Origin: Rhodovastum atsumiense
GTDB lineage: Bacteria; Pseudomonadota; Alphaproteobacteria; Acetobacterales; Acetobacteraceae
Length of the DNA: 64,000 nt
Assembly (NCBI RefSeq): GCF_937425535.1
Contig: NZ_OW485601.1
Span: 3,331,501 to 3,395,500 of the forward strand
Direction: 5' to 3'
Below are positions 16,501 to 26,700 of the stretch, piece by piece. A program made the translations under genes and the position numbers. Within the stretch, counting starts at the first letter, position 1, and each line of letters opens with the position of its first letter. Below the pieces are notes generated by a model. It made no database searches, had not been told where the DNA came from, and was given only the letters and a program-made list of their open reading frames with translations.

Positions 16501-18498
16501 ATGCCGCTTCCTACGAGACTTGCCGTTCTTCTTGGCGGCGCCGCATCCATAGCTGCAGGCTTCAGCGGCCCTGCGGCGGCGCAGGACTGGGTGTCCACCA
16601 AGACCCCGACGCAGGTGCCTTATGTGGCCGGCGACTTCCACAACCACACCACTTGCATGGACGGCTCGGTCTCGGTGCAGTGGCTGCTCGACAAGTCGGT
16701 TGGCACCTGGGGGCTCGACTGGTTCGTCCATGCCAACCATGGCGGTCTGGCGGTGCGTGACTGCCGGTTCAACGACCCGGATATCGGCGACCTGCCGGGC
16801 AGCGGTGGTCCGGCCGGCAGCCCGCGTGCCAGCGGCGATGGCAAGACGCACTATCTTGACCAGAGCATCGGCCAGTCGATCCGCGGCATCACGATCAACA
16901 AGATCAAGGGTGATGCGGCGACCAGCAGCGGCCACCAGGGCATGTGGCGCTGGCAGCAGATCCAGGAGATCGACTACCCGATCATCATCGAGCGCAGCAA
17001 ATACTACAGGAAAGTGATCATCAACGGCCTGGAGCAGAATGTTCCGGGCCACGAGCATGCCGATACGGCGGTCCTGGCCGGCCAGTTCCCGGCCAGCGGA
17101 ACCGGCAATGCCAACGCCATGGCGCAGTACGAATTCCTGTTTGATCGCTCGGACAGCGACACCCAGGGCGACACCGTCAATGGCGTGCAGGCCTGGCCGG
17201 GCAAGATCACCACGAACAGCGGCACGGCCGGTCACGGCAAGACGGTGGCAGGCGTTGCCTGGATGCAGGCGAACTATCCGCTGGGAGCGTACATGAGCCC
17301 GACGCATGTCGAGCGTCAGGGAATGTTCAATCCGAACGGATCCAACGGCTACAACATCGAGCACTTCCGTGACTTGAACAACGCCGGCCCGACGGTCGCC
17401 TTCGGCTTCGACGGCCCGGGGCACCAGGCTGAAAGCAGCCGCGGCTCCTATGGCTCCGGCGCCGTCGGCAACGGCACGTTCGGTGGTCGCGGCATCTACG
17501 TCGCCCAGATCGGCAACGTGTGGGATGCGATGCTGGCGGAGGGCCGCAACTGGTTCTACTTCGGCAGCTCGGATTACCATAGCCGCGGCATCTTCGGGCC
17601 GACGGATCGCTACAGCACCGCGGATTTCTATCCGGGCGAGTATGAACGCAACTACATCCCCAACACCAGCAGCTTCCGCGCGCAGTCGGTGGTCGATGGC
17701 CTGCGTTCTGGCAATTCGTTCAACGTCTTCGGTGACCTGATCGGGCCGGATTTCACCTACCGTGCCTGCGTCGGCAGCGTCTGCAAGACCATGGGCGAGA
17801 CGCTGGTGGTGAACCCCGGCGACACCGTCAAGGTCGAGATGCGCGTGCTGGTGCCGGGCAAGAACAACAGCCCGTACACCTTCAACAACCCGATCCTGGC
17901 CCAGGTCGGTATCCAGCAGCCGCTGAATGCGCCGGTACTTGACCATGTCGACTTCATCAAGGGCAACATCACCGGGCTGGTGGCGCCGACCGATCCGGCG
18001 TACACGCTGCCGGTGAACGCGGCCCCCGGCACCACGTCGTGGAATCCGCAGAAGGCGCCGACCCCGATCAGCACCGCGGCGGCACTCTACAAGACCTTTG
18101 ACAAGACCAACTGGCAGTCGGTCGGCACGCGTCGGGTGATCACCTTCACCATCCCGAACGTGCAGCAGGCCTTCTTCCTGCGTGCCCGCGGCACCAACCT
18201 GCCGCAGGGCGTGCCGAACGCGACCGACAGCCAGGGTAACCCCATGGCCGACAATCGCAGCGGCACCAATGCCGAGAAGGCGACGCAGGAGATCATCTGC
18301 GCCGATGCCGCCTGCCCGGCGCACCTGCCGACCTCGGCCTCCGGCTCCGGTCAGAAGGTTGTGGACAACGACGTTCGTGGCTGGTCGTCGCTGTGGTTCT
18401 ATGCCAACCCGATCTTCGTCCGCCTGGCTACGCAGCCCAAGCTGCCGGTCGAGGTGGCCGCGGATCTGGCGAAGAGCCTGGCAACCGCTTCGAAGTAA
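16501..18498 (+). CDS. Secreted DUF3604 protein with PHP-type metal-binding motifs
   Basis: A 665-residue protein with a Sec signal peptide (LLGGAASIAAGFSGPAAA-QDW). Residues after it give a PHP-like metal site: GDFHNHTTCMDG (HxH), WFVHANHGG, SPTHVERQG and FGSSDYHSRG, matching polymerase-and-histidinol-phosphatase type hydrolases. DUF3604 has no proven reaction known to me. GAAGAGGG precedes the ATG at 16501 by a short spacer. It is divergent from the PPIase/HupE/T2SS unit and has a classical signal peptide, so it is a candidate T2SS substrate; this is an inference. Confidence 0.85.
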   Translation: MPLPTRLAVLLGGAASIAAGFSGPAAAQDWVSTKTPTQVPYVAGDFHNHTTCMDGSVSVQWLLDKSVGTWGLDWFVHANHGGLAVRDCRFNDPDIGDLPGSGGPAGSPRASGDGKTHYLDQSIGQSIRGITINKIKGDAATSSGHQGMWRWQQIQEIDYPIIIERSKYYRKVIINGLEQNVPGHEHADTAVLAGQFPASGTGNANAMAQYEFLFDRSDSDTQGDTVNGVQAWPGKITTNSGTAGHGKTVAGVAWMQANYPLGAYMSPTHVERQGMFNPNGSNGYNIEHFRDLNNAGPTVAFGFDGPGHQAESSRGSYGSGAVGNGTFGGRGIYVAQIGNVWDAMLAEGRNWFYFGSSDYHSRGIFGPTDRYSTADFYPGEYERNYIPNTSSFRAQSVVDGLRSGNSFNVFGDLIGPDFTYRACVGSVCKTMGETLVVNPGDTVKVEMRVLVPGKNNSPYTFNNPILAQVGIQQPLNAPVLDHVDFIKGNITGLVAPTDPAYTLPVNAAPGTTSWNPQKAPTPISTAAALYKTFDKTNWQSVGTRRVITFTIPNVQQAFFLRARGTNLPQGVPNATDSQGNPMADNRSGTNAEKATQEIICADAACPAHLPTSASGSGQKVVDNDVRGWSSLWFYANPIFVRLATQPKLPVEVAADLAKSLATASK

Positions 18499-18524
18499 CC
18501 CGGCTCCGCAATCACCTGCGGTGG

Positions 18525-18548
18525 CCGGCAGGGTGCGAGCCCTGCCGG
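18525..18548. terminator. Hairpin after the DUF3604 gene
   Basis: Perfect 9-bp stem CCGGCAGGG / CCCTGCCGG around a 6-nt loop, 26 nt after the stop codon. There is no T-run, so it is either a non-canonical terminator or an mRNA-stabilising structure before the next gene. Confidence 0.4.
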
Positions 18549-18600
18549 TCATCGCCTTGTGGGGGCCGCCTTCCCACTCATGACGAGACGACCCATTTTC

Positions 18601-18960
18601 ATGCCAGACGCACTCCGCAGCGCCGCGGCGATCGCCGCAACGGCTCTTATGCTGGGCATCACGGTCCGGCTGTCCCATGCCGATTGCCTCGTGGACGTCG
18701 ACCACGCACAGGTCACGGCGACAGCCATGACCAACGAACTGTCCCGACGCTTCGCTCTCTATCATCTCCAGCAGGCCCGGATCGAGGCTATGGAGGGGGA
18801 AGAGGAATGCCGCGAGCATCTCGAGGAAGCGGAGCGCATCATCGAGACCCAGCCTTTCACACTGGCGCCCGGTGAACGGCTCGGGCTGCCGGAGTCCGAG
18901 GCCCCGCCACCGGTGCTGCCCGCACAGGAGGCGATGAGCGACAGGCAGACGTCAAAATGA
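18601..18960 (+). CDS. Small secreted protein of unknown function
   Basis: Not a family I recognise. About 119 residues: signal peptide with core AAAIAATALMLGITV ending at SHA-DCLVD, then a short helical, acidic region with two Cys (C29 and the Cys in EEECREHLEEAERI) and a Pro-rich end. It lies between the DUF3604 gene and the spermidine-synthase-like gene on the same strand, so it probably belongs to that operon. An upstream in-frame ATG at 18559 would add 14 residues and spoil the signal peptide. Confidence 0.6.
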   Translation: MPDALRSAAAIAATALMLGITVRLSHADCLVDVDHAQVTATAMTNELSRRFALYHLQQARIEAMEGEEECREHLEEAERIIETQPFTLAPGERLGLPESEAPPPVLPAQEAMSDRQTSK

Positions 18961-18997
18961 TCCCCGATCTCCGGGCAATCCCGCCGCAGTTCCGTCG

Positions 18998-21556
18998 ATG
19001 ACGCAGCGAATGCCGATGCTTCTGCGCGCCCTGGCCTTTGCGTCCGGCATTGCCGGTCTTGGCTACGAACTGGTCTGGACACGCATGTTTGCCACCGTGC
19101 TCGGCCAGGAGATGCTGGCGGTGCTCGGGGTTGTGGCTGCGTTCTTCGGCGGGCTGGCGGCAGGGGGCGTCCTGCTCGACGGGGCGATCCGGCGATCCCG
19201 TCGTCCATTGTTCATCTATGCGGCATTGGAAGCGGTGATCGGCCTCTGGGCGGTTGCCAGCGTCTGGCTGGTCCCCGCGATCGGCCGCGAGCTTCCCGCG
19301 CTGCTCGGGCCTGCCCCTGCGGCTGCGATCCTCTGGGGCGTGGCGTTCCTGGTGCCGCTGCTGGTGCTGCTGCCGGCTACCATGGCGATGGGGGGCACGC
19401 TGACTGCGCTCGAGGTCGCGGCGTCCCGCCACGCCCGGGACACGCGGGCGGTGGCCGGGCTCTACGGCAGCAACACCGCGGGGGCGGTGCTGGGGGCGGT
19501 CGGCAGCATCTTCGCCGTGGCGCCGTTGCTCGGCTATTCCGGCACGCTGCTGGCCATGGCCGGGGTGAACGCGCTTTGCCTGGTGGCGGCCCTGGGCGCG
19601 GGAAGGTACCTTGGCCCCGCGATGGTCCAGGCGTTCGGCGCCATGTGGATTCCGCGGCGGTTGCAGGCCGCCTTGCTGGCCACTGGTCTGTGCGGCGTGG
19701 CTATCGAGGCTGTCATGGTGCGGGTGGCCAGCCAGTTCCTGCAGGACACGGTCTTTACCTTCGCCTGCCTGCTCGCGGCCTATCTGCTGGGAACGGCTGC
19801 CGGTGGCAGTGCCTGGGCGGCGGCGCAGCGCCGTGGCGTGGCGGTGGCGCTGCGCGCTGTGCTGCCGGTGGCGGTGGCGGTGGGATGCCTGGGCAGCATC
19901 GCGGCGATACCGCTGCTGCCGCGCATCACCGGGGGGCTCGCCGGCAGGTCTGGCCTGCTGACCGAGATCGTGGTGGCGCTGGTGTTGTTCTTCCCGCCGA
20001 CCCTGGCGATGGGCGCCTTGTTCGCCGCCCTGGCGCAGGAAGTGCGGGACTGCCGGGGCAGCATCGGCCACGCGCTGGGCCTGAACGCGATCGGCGCTGC
20101 ACTGGGACCGCCGGTCGCTGCCCTGGTGCTCATTCCCGCGCTCGGGTCGGTTCCCGCGCTGGTGCTGTTGGCGCTGGCGTATCTGCTGTTGCTGCCAGGT
20201 GACACGAACCGACGTGTCTGGCCTGCCGCGTCGCTGCCGGTCATCGGCGCCCTGGGCCTGCTGCTGGCGCGCCCCGCGGCGGTGCAACTGCCGGAGGGGA
20301 CGCGGCTGCTGGCCTTGCGCGAAGGCCCGACCACGACGGCGAGTGTGGTGGAGGGCGGCGACGGCACGCGGTATCTTGAAGTCAACGGGCATTTCCGCAT
20401 GGGCGGAACCAGTTCGCGGATGTCGGACTGGCGACAGGCGCAAGTGCCGCTGGTGTTGCACCCGGCGCCGCGCCGGGCGCTCTTCCTCGGGGTCGGTACC
20501 GGTGCCACCCTGGCTGGTGCCGCCCGCTTTCCCGGAGTCGGGGCCGAGGGCGTGGAGCTCGCGCCGGAAGTGCGCGACCTGTTGGCCTATTTCGTCGATC
20601 GCACAGATCCTGGCGAGCGGACCGGGGCGCCGATCACGCTTGCGGATGCGCGTCGCTTCGTGCGCGCAAGCCCGCAACGGTGGGATGTGATCGTCGCGGA
20701 CCTGTTCCATCCCGCCCTGGACGGATCGGGGGCGCTCTATACCCGCGAACACTTTGCGGCGGTACGGGCACGCCTGGCCGAAGGCGGGGTGTTCTGGCAA
20801 TGGCTGCCGCTCCATCAACTCGACCTGCCGTCACTGCGAACGATCATCCGCACCTTTCTCGCGGTGTACCCGCAAGGCGGGGCCTGGCTCGCGCATTACG
20901 GCCTGCCGACACCCTTGCTGGCCTTGGTGGGCGGGGCAGGGGCGCAGCGGGTGGATCCGGTCCGGCTGGCCGACCGGCTGGGGGATCCCGCGATCGCCCA
21001 GGCATTGCGGCCGGCGGGCCTGGAGCGTGCGTTCGACGTGCTGGGCCTGTACGTGGGCGATGCCGATGCCCTTGCAGGTTTCGCGGACAGCGGTCCCCTC
21101 AACACCGATGACCATCCGGTGGTGACGTTCGATGCCCTGCGCAATGTGCGGGTGCTGGCGGCGCCTTCGGCCGAGCGGCTGTTGAGCGTGCTGCAGGAGG
21201 TGCGACCCTCGCTGCGGTCCGTGCTGACCGATCCCGTGACCGCGGACCCGGCCGAGGCGGCGCGGCGGCAGCGGCTTGTCGCCTATTGGCGCGCGCGCGA
21301 CCGATTCCTGGTGCTGGGGGGCGGGCTTGGCCCGGGCTTGCAGGGGCGGGCGTTGCTGGAGGCGGCGGCACCCGGATTGCTCGATATCGTCCGGATCAGC
21401 CCCGATTTCGATCCGGCGTACCGGCCGCTCCTGGCCATGAGCCGCGAATTGCTGGACCATGACCGTGGTGCGGGAACGCGGCTGTTGGTGGAACTGGCGA
21501 CGGCGGGGCCGGGGCGGCCGGAAGCACGTCTGCTGCTGGAGGATCTGTCGCGGTAG
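18998..21556 (+). CDS. Membrane protein fused to a spermidine-synthase-like domain
   Basis: An 852-residue two-part protein. Residues 1-430 form about 12-14 hydrophobic helices beginning RALAFASGIAGLGYELVWTRMF, the characteristic start of fused MFS/spermidine-synthase proteins. Residues about 435-720 resemble the SAM-type Rossmann fold of spermidine synthase: ALFLGVGTGATLAGAARFPGVGAEGVELAPEV (glycine loop), then WDVIVADLFHP and a gatekeeper-like YTREHFAAVRARL. A C-terminal helical tail follows. Such fusions are common, but their substrate and any polyamine product are unproven. The ATG lies 37 nt after the preceding small gene, on the same strand. Confidence 0.85.
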   Translation: MTQRMPMLLRALAFASGIAGLGYELVWTRMFATVLGQEMLAVLGVVAAFFGGLAAGGVLLDGAIRRSRRPLFIYAALEAVIGLWAVASVWLVPAIGRELPALLGPAPAAAILWGVAFLVPLLVLLPATMAMGGTLTALEVAASRHARDTRAVAGLYGSNTAGAVLGAVGSIFAVAPLLGYSGTLLAMAGVNALCLVAALGAGRYLGPAMVQAFGAMWIPRRLQAALLATGLCGVAIEAVMVRVASQFLQDTVFTFACLLAAYLLGTAAGGSAWAAAQRRGVAVALRAVLPVAVAVGCLGSIAAIPLLPRITGGLAGRSGLLTEIVVALVLFFPPTLAMGALFAALAQEVRDCRGSIGHALGLNAIGAALGPPVAALVLIPALGSVPALVLLALAYLLLLPGDTNRRVWPAASLPVIGALGLLLARPAAVQLPEGTRLLALREGPTTTASVVEGGDGTRYLEVNGHFRMGGTSSRMSDWRQAQVPLVLHPAPRRALFLGVGTGATLAGAARFPGVGAEGVELAPEVRDLLAYFVDRTDPGERTGAPITLADARRFVRASPQRWDVIVADLFHPALDGSGALYTREHFAAVRARLAEGGVFWQWLPLHQLDLPSLRTIIRTFLAVYPQGGAWLAHYGLPTPLLALVGGAGAQRVDPVRLADRLGDPAIAQALRPAGLERAFDVLGLYVGDADALAGFADSGPLNTDDHPVVTFDALRNVRVLAAPSAERLLSVLQEVRPSLRSVLTDPVTADPAEAARRQRLVAYWRARDRFLVLGGGLGPGLQGRALLEAAAPGLLDIVRISPDFDPAYRPLLAMSRELLDHDRGAGTRLLVELATAGPGRPEARLLLEDLSR

Positions 21557-21576
21557 GGGCGAGGAGGGGGCGGCTG

Positions 21577-22083
21577 TCAGTCGGGCGGGGTCGCCTCGGG
21601 GTTCAGCACCAGGCCAAACGTGGTTCTTGCCGGATCGGCCCCGGGCGGCAGCAGTGAAGACGGGGGGGGCGGCGTCGCGCCGTGATTCGGCCGCAGGATC
21701 CATCTGTCCCTTGCAGTGACGAGTGTCACCGCCTGCGCTGTGATCTGCTCGATGGTGTAGCCGGCAAGTCGCTCGCCGGGACCCAGGACGACCGACTCGC
21801 CATCGACGTCGAAGATGGCCCGACGTTCTCCGGGCCAGATCAGAATGCCTGCAAGCCGGGGCGGTGGTGTCACGCCCGCTGCTGCCGCCGGGGCGGTCTG
21901 GGCCTTCGCGCAACCGGTCGAGGAGATGGCAGCGATGACGGTTGCCGTCACCATGACGAAGCCGATCCGGGCTTTGCGATTTTGCCACCATGAGAGAGTC
22001 CGCCTGGAGACGATCCGCGATTCTCCAGGCCTTGTCTGAGGGCATCCGGCCGGCCGATCGGCATCCTTCGCGCACTTGGACAT
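21577..22083 (-). CDS. Orphan GspC/N-like HR-domain protein
   Basis: A 168-residue protein with a basic N-terminus, one hydrophobic helix (IGFVMVTATVIAAIS) followed by a Cys, then an HR-like domain: RLAGILIWPGERRAIFDVDGESVVLGPGERLAGYTIEQI. This parallels LAGVIVTPDGARAIFAGEHGT of the T2SS operon protein at 6566-7033, including the order of strands, and ends in a Pro-rich tail. It may serve an alternative GspC role or another secretin. It stands alone on the minus strand, convergent with the spermidine-synthase-like gene. The start at 22083 is the only ATG giving the whole helix. Confidence 0.6.
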   Translation of the reverse strand: MSKCAKDADRPAGCPQTRPGESRIVSRRTLSWWQNRKARIGFVMVTATVIAAISSTGCAKAQTAPAAAAGVTPPPRLAGILIWPGERRAIFDVDGESVVLGPGERLAGYTIEQITAQAVTLVTARDRWILRPNHGATPPPPSSLLPPGADPARTTFGLVLNPEATPPD

Positions 22084-22132
22084 CGGTTCAGCCTTTGATC
22101 ATTGATCGCAGCAGGTCAGGATGATGCAGGCT

Positions 22133-22190
22133 ACCCTTGTTCAAGGGGGTACCGCCAGCGATGCGGATGCGTGGCACCCTTGAGGAGGGT
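22133..22190. other. Pair of hairpins in the 22084-22344 intergenic region
   Basis: Two short inverted repeats, 22133-22150 (ACCCTT / AAGGGGGT) and 22176-22190 (ACCCT / AGGGT), lie between divergent genes. The DNA from 22200 to 22344 is clearly richer in A and T than its surroundings and probably holds the promoter of the heptosyltransferase gene. I do not recognise a known riboswitch here. Confidence 0.3.
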
Positions 22191-22344
22191 AAAGGCGTAC
22201 TTACAAGATAGTGCAAATCAAAAATGAAATGGCAGTGGCACAAAAGTTTAACATAAACCAACGACTCGGACGTTTGACCATCAATATGGCCTGAGCTATC
22301 CGGACCAACCGCCGTCAGCACGAACGACTGGCAAAAATTCATGC

Positions 22345-23622
22345 ATGGGAAGCATGTCGGAAGACGTTGCTACATCCGCGGAGATGCCTGTCTCTGTCTG
22401 CGATTCATCGCGACCGGCGGCACTGCCGGCAGAAGCTGCCACAGCTCGACCCCCAGCCTATCCGTCACCGGCGATGCAGCCCACCCAGGTCGGCCCCTGC
22501 GGCATTCGCTTCGATTTCAATTTTGGTGCGCGTATTGCTCTGCCACCTGGTCAGTGGCGTGTGCGTCTGTCTGACGGCGAAACCGGCAACATCCTGTTTG
22601 AGGCGGATTCGAAGGAGGCGCTTGTCAATAGCACCAAGCGCCACTTCGTCCGGTTTCGTGTTGAGATCTGGAAGGACCGGGAACCGGTCCTTGAGCACGA
22701 CTATGACGCGGCGGAGCGTGACGTTCTGGTCCAGCTACCGGTCGGCACACTGGGTGATACGATTGGCTGGTTGCCTTACGCGGTCAGGTTCCAGCACCTG
22801 CACGGCTGCCGCCTGACCATCGCCATGGCCGGAGCGCTGATCCCGTTGTTTCGGGATGCCTATCCAGGAATCGCCTTTGTGACGCACGCGGAGGTGCGGG
22901 CCGAGCGTTTCTACGCAACCTATTCGATTGGCCTGTTTTTCGATGATGTCGACCATGTCTGGCAGCCCGCCGATTTTCGGCTGGTGGGGTTGCATCGCAC
23001 CGCGGCGGGTATCCTCGGCGTGGATCCACAGGAGGAGCCGCCGCAAATCGGCCTGCCCGATGAGGGACCACCGATCGATGGGCCTTATGTCTGCATCGCC
23101 ACGCAGAGCACGACGCAATGCAAGTACTGGAATAATCCGGGTGGATGGCGGGACGTCATCGCCTTCCTGAAAGCGCATGGCTATCGCGTGATCTGCATCG
23201 ACCGGCAGCCGGTGCACGGGCATGGCCTGATCTGGAATCATATCCCGCACGGGGCTGAGGACCAGACCGGTGACCGGCCCCTGGCCGAGCGGGTTCGATG
23301 GCTGCGCCACGCCGCATTCTTCATTGGCCTGTCGAGCGGCCTGTCCTGGCTGGCCTGGGCGGTCGGCACCAAGGTGGTGATGATCAGCGGCTTCACCCAT
23401 CCGCACAACGAGTTCACGACGCCCTATCGCGTGATCAACTACCACGGCTGCAACAGTTGCTGGAACGATCCGCGTCATCGCTTCGATCATTCCGATTTCC
23501 TCTGGTGTCCCCGTCATGCCGGCACGAGCCGCCAGTTCGAATGCACCCGGCTCATCACGGCGACCCAGGTGAAGAACGCCATTCGCCGGATTCCCGGTTT
23601 GGGCCGCATCTGCGACGCCTGA
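22345..23622 (+). CDS. TibC/Aah-type O-heptosyltransferase for strand-loop-strand repeats
   Basis: Cytoplasmic enzyme (425 residues) that would transfer heptose from an ADP-heptose donor to Ser/Thr of strand-loop-strand adhesin repeats. Landmarks are GDTIGWLPYAVRFQHLHGCRLTIAMAG near residue 135, a GT-B donor half beginning YVCIATQSTTQCKYWNNPGGW, and FFIGLSSGLSWLAWAVGTKVVMISGFTHPHNEF. Four cysteines (C369, C372, C388, C400) in GCNSC...LWCPRH...FEC match the iron-finger of TibC. The first 45 residues are a variable Pro/Ala-rich leader. The gene lies 164 bp upstream of the giant repeat protein, which is its predicted acceptor. Confidence 0.92.
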   Translation: MGSMSEDVATSAEMPVSVCDSSRPAALPAEAATARPPAYPSPAMQPTQVGPCGIRFDFNFGARIALPPGQWRVRLSDGETGNILFEADSKEALVNSTKRHFVRFRVEIWKDREPVLEHDYDAAERDVLVQLPVGTLGDTIGWLPYAVRFQHLHGCRLTIAMAGALIPLFRDAYPGIAFVTHAEVRAERFYATYSIGLFFDDVDHVWQPADFRLVGLHRTAAGILGVDPQEEPPQIGLPDEGPPIDGPYVCIATQSTTQCKYWNNPGGWRDVIAFLKAHGYRVICIDRQPVHGHGLIWNHIPHGAEDQTGDRPLAERVRWLRHAAFFIGLSSGLSWLAWAVGTKVVMISGFTHPHNEFTTPYRVINYHGCNSCWNDPRHRFDHSDFLWCPRHAGTSRQFECTRLITATQVKNAIRRIPGLGRICDA

Positions 23623-23786
23623 TGACGCAGTGCCATCGGCGGCAAGCCGCTCAGCGGATCACTTTGGTATCCACGCGACTGTTCCTTTCTAAAATCGATT
23701 CTGAAATCGTCAATTTTTCATAAACGACTCATTCATTCCGCGCTACGCGAGCCTACCCGAACCCAGTCCATGCAGAAGGCCCCGCC

Positions 23787-26700
23787 ATGACAACGACCAC
23801 GATCTCGTCGGATGAGACCCGCACCGAGGGGGTTAGCCTTGTCGGAGGTGATGGCCTCATTGTCGAAAATGGCGGCACGCTTGCCACGTCCGGTGCTGCG
23901 GCGGTGGCGTGGAAGGGAGGGAGTGGTCTCACCACGGTGGACATTGGTGGCGAGGTGCTGGCATCCGGTGGCCGTGGGATCGACGCGAGCGGCACTCTTG
24001 CTTCGGGAAGCCAGATCTCTGTCGTGGTGGAAGGTGCTGGGCGGCTGGCGAGCAGTGACGATGCCATTCGCGTCAAAAATAATTTTACATCAGGTACGAT
24101 TGAGATCGACAATTCCGGGTCGATCGTTTCCGCGGATATCGATGCGGCCGGAAAAAACGTGGCCAGCCCGGCCTCGAGTGGCCAAGCCATCGATCTGACG
24201 GCAATCACCAGCACCAGCACGACGATCGTTATTCGCAACCAGGAGGGCGGCGTGATCAGCGCCGCTGACGCCGATGCGATCCGTCCTGGTGCCAATACCC
24301 GGATCATCAACGCGGGCACGGTGACTGCGCTGGCCGAGAATGGAAATACCTCGAGCGACGGTATCGACTTCCAGGACACCGGCAGCGGCACGGTGACCAA
24401 CGAGGCAACGGGCAGCATTATCGGCGCCCGGCATGGCATCACCGCAAAGACGGCCATTTCCGTGACCAATTCCGGGACGATCCAGGGGCAGCTCGGGTCC
24501 GGCATCAATCTCGACACCACCTCGGGCGTCGCGGTGATCGAGAACGCGCCAGGCGGCCTCATCGAGGGAACCGCCAGCGGCAGCCGTGACGGTGACGGCA
24601 TTGACGTGGATTACCTGGCAACGGTGATCAATTCGGGGACCATCCGAGCTGCGGGCGTCAGCTCCGATTCAGGCACCCTGTCCGAAGCCATCACCATCGG
24701 TGGCGGCACCATCACCAACGCGAGCGGTGGACTCATCGTCAGCACCCAGCGTGCGATCACCGTGGACGACAGCAATGGGGGCGGTGCCTATGGGGCAACC
24801 ACCATCACCAATGCCGGGACTATCGAGGGAGGGAATGGGGAGGCGATCTCCATCGTTGGCACCTTCGGGGACACGCTGACCAACTCCGGTTCGATCATCG
24901 GTGGTGTTGCGCTGGCTGGTGGCGACGATGTGCTGACCAATACCGGCACCATTTCCGGAGCCGTCTCGCTTGGGGAAGGCAACGACACGTTCAATGCCGG
25001 GACCGGCTCCACTGTCGGCGGTACGATCGATGGCGGCGATGGCAATGACGTCATCAACCTTTCCGGCTCGGGCACGGGCACCCTTGCAAACGTCACCAGT
25101 TTCGAGTCGCTCAATGTGGAAAGGGGTGACTGGAGCCTGATCGGGGCGCAGAGCTATGTCAGTGGGGTGACGATCGCCGCCGATGCGATTCTTGAGATTG
25201 TGAGTGGTGCATCGGTTACCGGAGCGATCACCGTGAGCGGCACGTTGTCCGTGGACGGGGTTGCTGTTTCCGATACGACGGTGTCGGCGGGCGGGTCGCT
25301 GGTGGTGTCCAGTGGCGGCAGCGCGGACGGCAGCGTGCTGGTGGGGGGCGAAGCCTGGGTGCTCTCGGGTGGCCGCACCAACGGCACCAGCGTCAGCGAC
25401 GGCGGCACCGAATGGGTTGCGGGCGGTGTGGCGACCGGCACCACGCTGAGCGGTGGCAGCCAGATCGTGGAGGCGGGTGGCACGGCGAGCGGCACCCTGG
25501 TGGGTAGCGGCGGCGTGCTGGATGTCTCGGATGCCGGCACGGCGGTGGGCGCCGCGGTGACCGACGGTGGCACGGCGGCTTCCTACTGGGGCGGCACGCT
25601 GAACGGCACGACGGTGGCGAATGGCGGTGTCGTCTCGGCTTTCTCGGACGGCACGCTGAACGGTAGCACGGTGAACCTGGGCGGCACGCTGGTGGTGTCG
25701 TCGGGGGGCGTGGCCAGCGGCAGCACGGTAAACGATGGCGGTGCGGCCTGGGTGCGTGATGGCGGCAGCCTCAGCGACACCGTGGTGACCTCTGGTGGCG
25801 GCGTCATGGTGGAGCAGGACGGCACGGCGCTGGGCACGACGGTGTCGGCCGGTGGCTCGCTGGTGGTGTCCAGTGGCGGCAGCGCGGACGGCAGCGTGCT
25901 GGTGGGGGGCGAGGCCTGGGTGCTCTCGGGTGGCCGCACCAGCGGCACCAACGTCAGCGACGGCGGCACCGAATGGGTTGCGGGCGGCGTGGCGATCGGC
26001 ACCACGCTGAGCGACGGCAGCCAGATCGTGGAGGCGGGCGGCACGGCGAGCGGCACCCTCGTGGGCAGCGGCGGCGTGCTGGATGTCTCGGATGCCGGCA
26101 CGGCGGTGGGCGCCGCGGTGACCGACGGTGGCACGGCGGCTTCCTACTGGGGCGGCTCGCTGCGCGGCACGACGGTGGCGAATGGCGGTGTCGTCTCGGC
26201 TTTCTCGGACGGCACGCTGAGCGACACCACGGTGAACCTGGGCGGCACGCTGGTGGTGTCGTCGGGGGGCGTGGCCAGCGGCAGCACGGTGAACGATGGC
26301 GGCGCGGCCTGGGTGCGTGATGGCGGCAGCCTCAGCGACACCGTGGTGACCTCTGGTGGCGGCGTCATGGTGGAGCAGGACGGCACGGCGCTGGGCACGA
26401 CGGTGTCGGCCGGTGGCTCGCTGGTGGTGTCCAGTGGCGGCAGCGCGGACGGCAGCGTGCTGGTGGGGGGCGAGGCCTGGGTGCTCTCGGGTGGCCGCAC
26501 CAGCGGCACCAACGTCAGCGACGGCGGCACCGAATGGGTTGCGGGTGGCCTGGCGATCGGCACCACGCTGAGCGGCGGCAGCCAGATCGTGGAGGCAGGC
26601 GGCACGGCGAGCGGCACCCTGGTGGGCAGCGGCGGCGTGCTGGATGTCTCGGATGCCGGCACGGCGGTGGGCGCCGCGGTGACCGACGGTGGCACGGCGG

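Noticed and set aside
16498-18819. 773-codon minus-strand frame opposite the DUF3604 gene
   Set aside because: Antisense shadow; the plus strand has a signal peptide, conserved metal motifs and a ribosome site.
22133-22190. Possible riboswitch upstream of the heptosyltransferase
   Set aside because: Only two short unrelated hairpins; no conserved core of a known riboswitch class could be matched.
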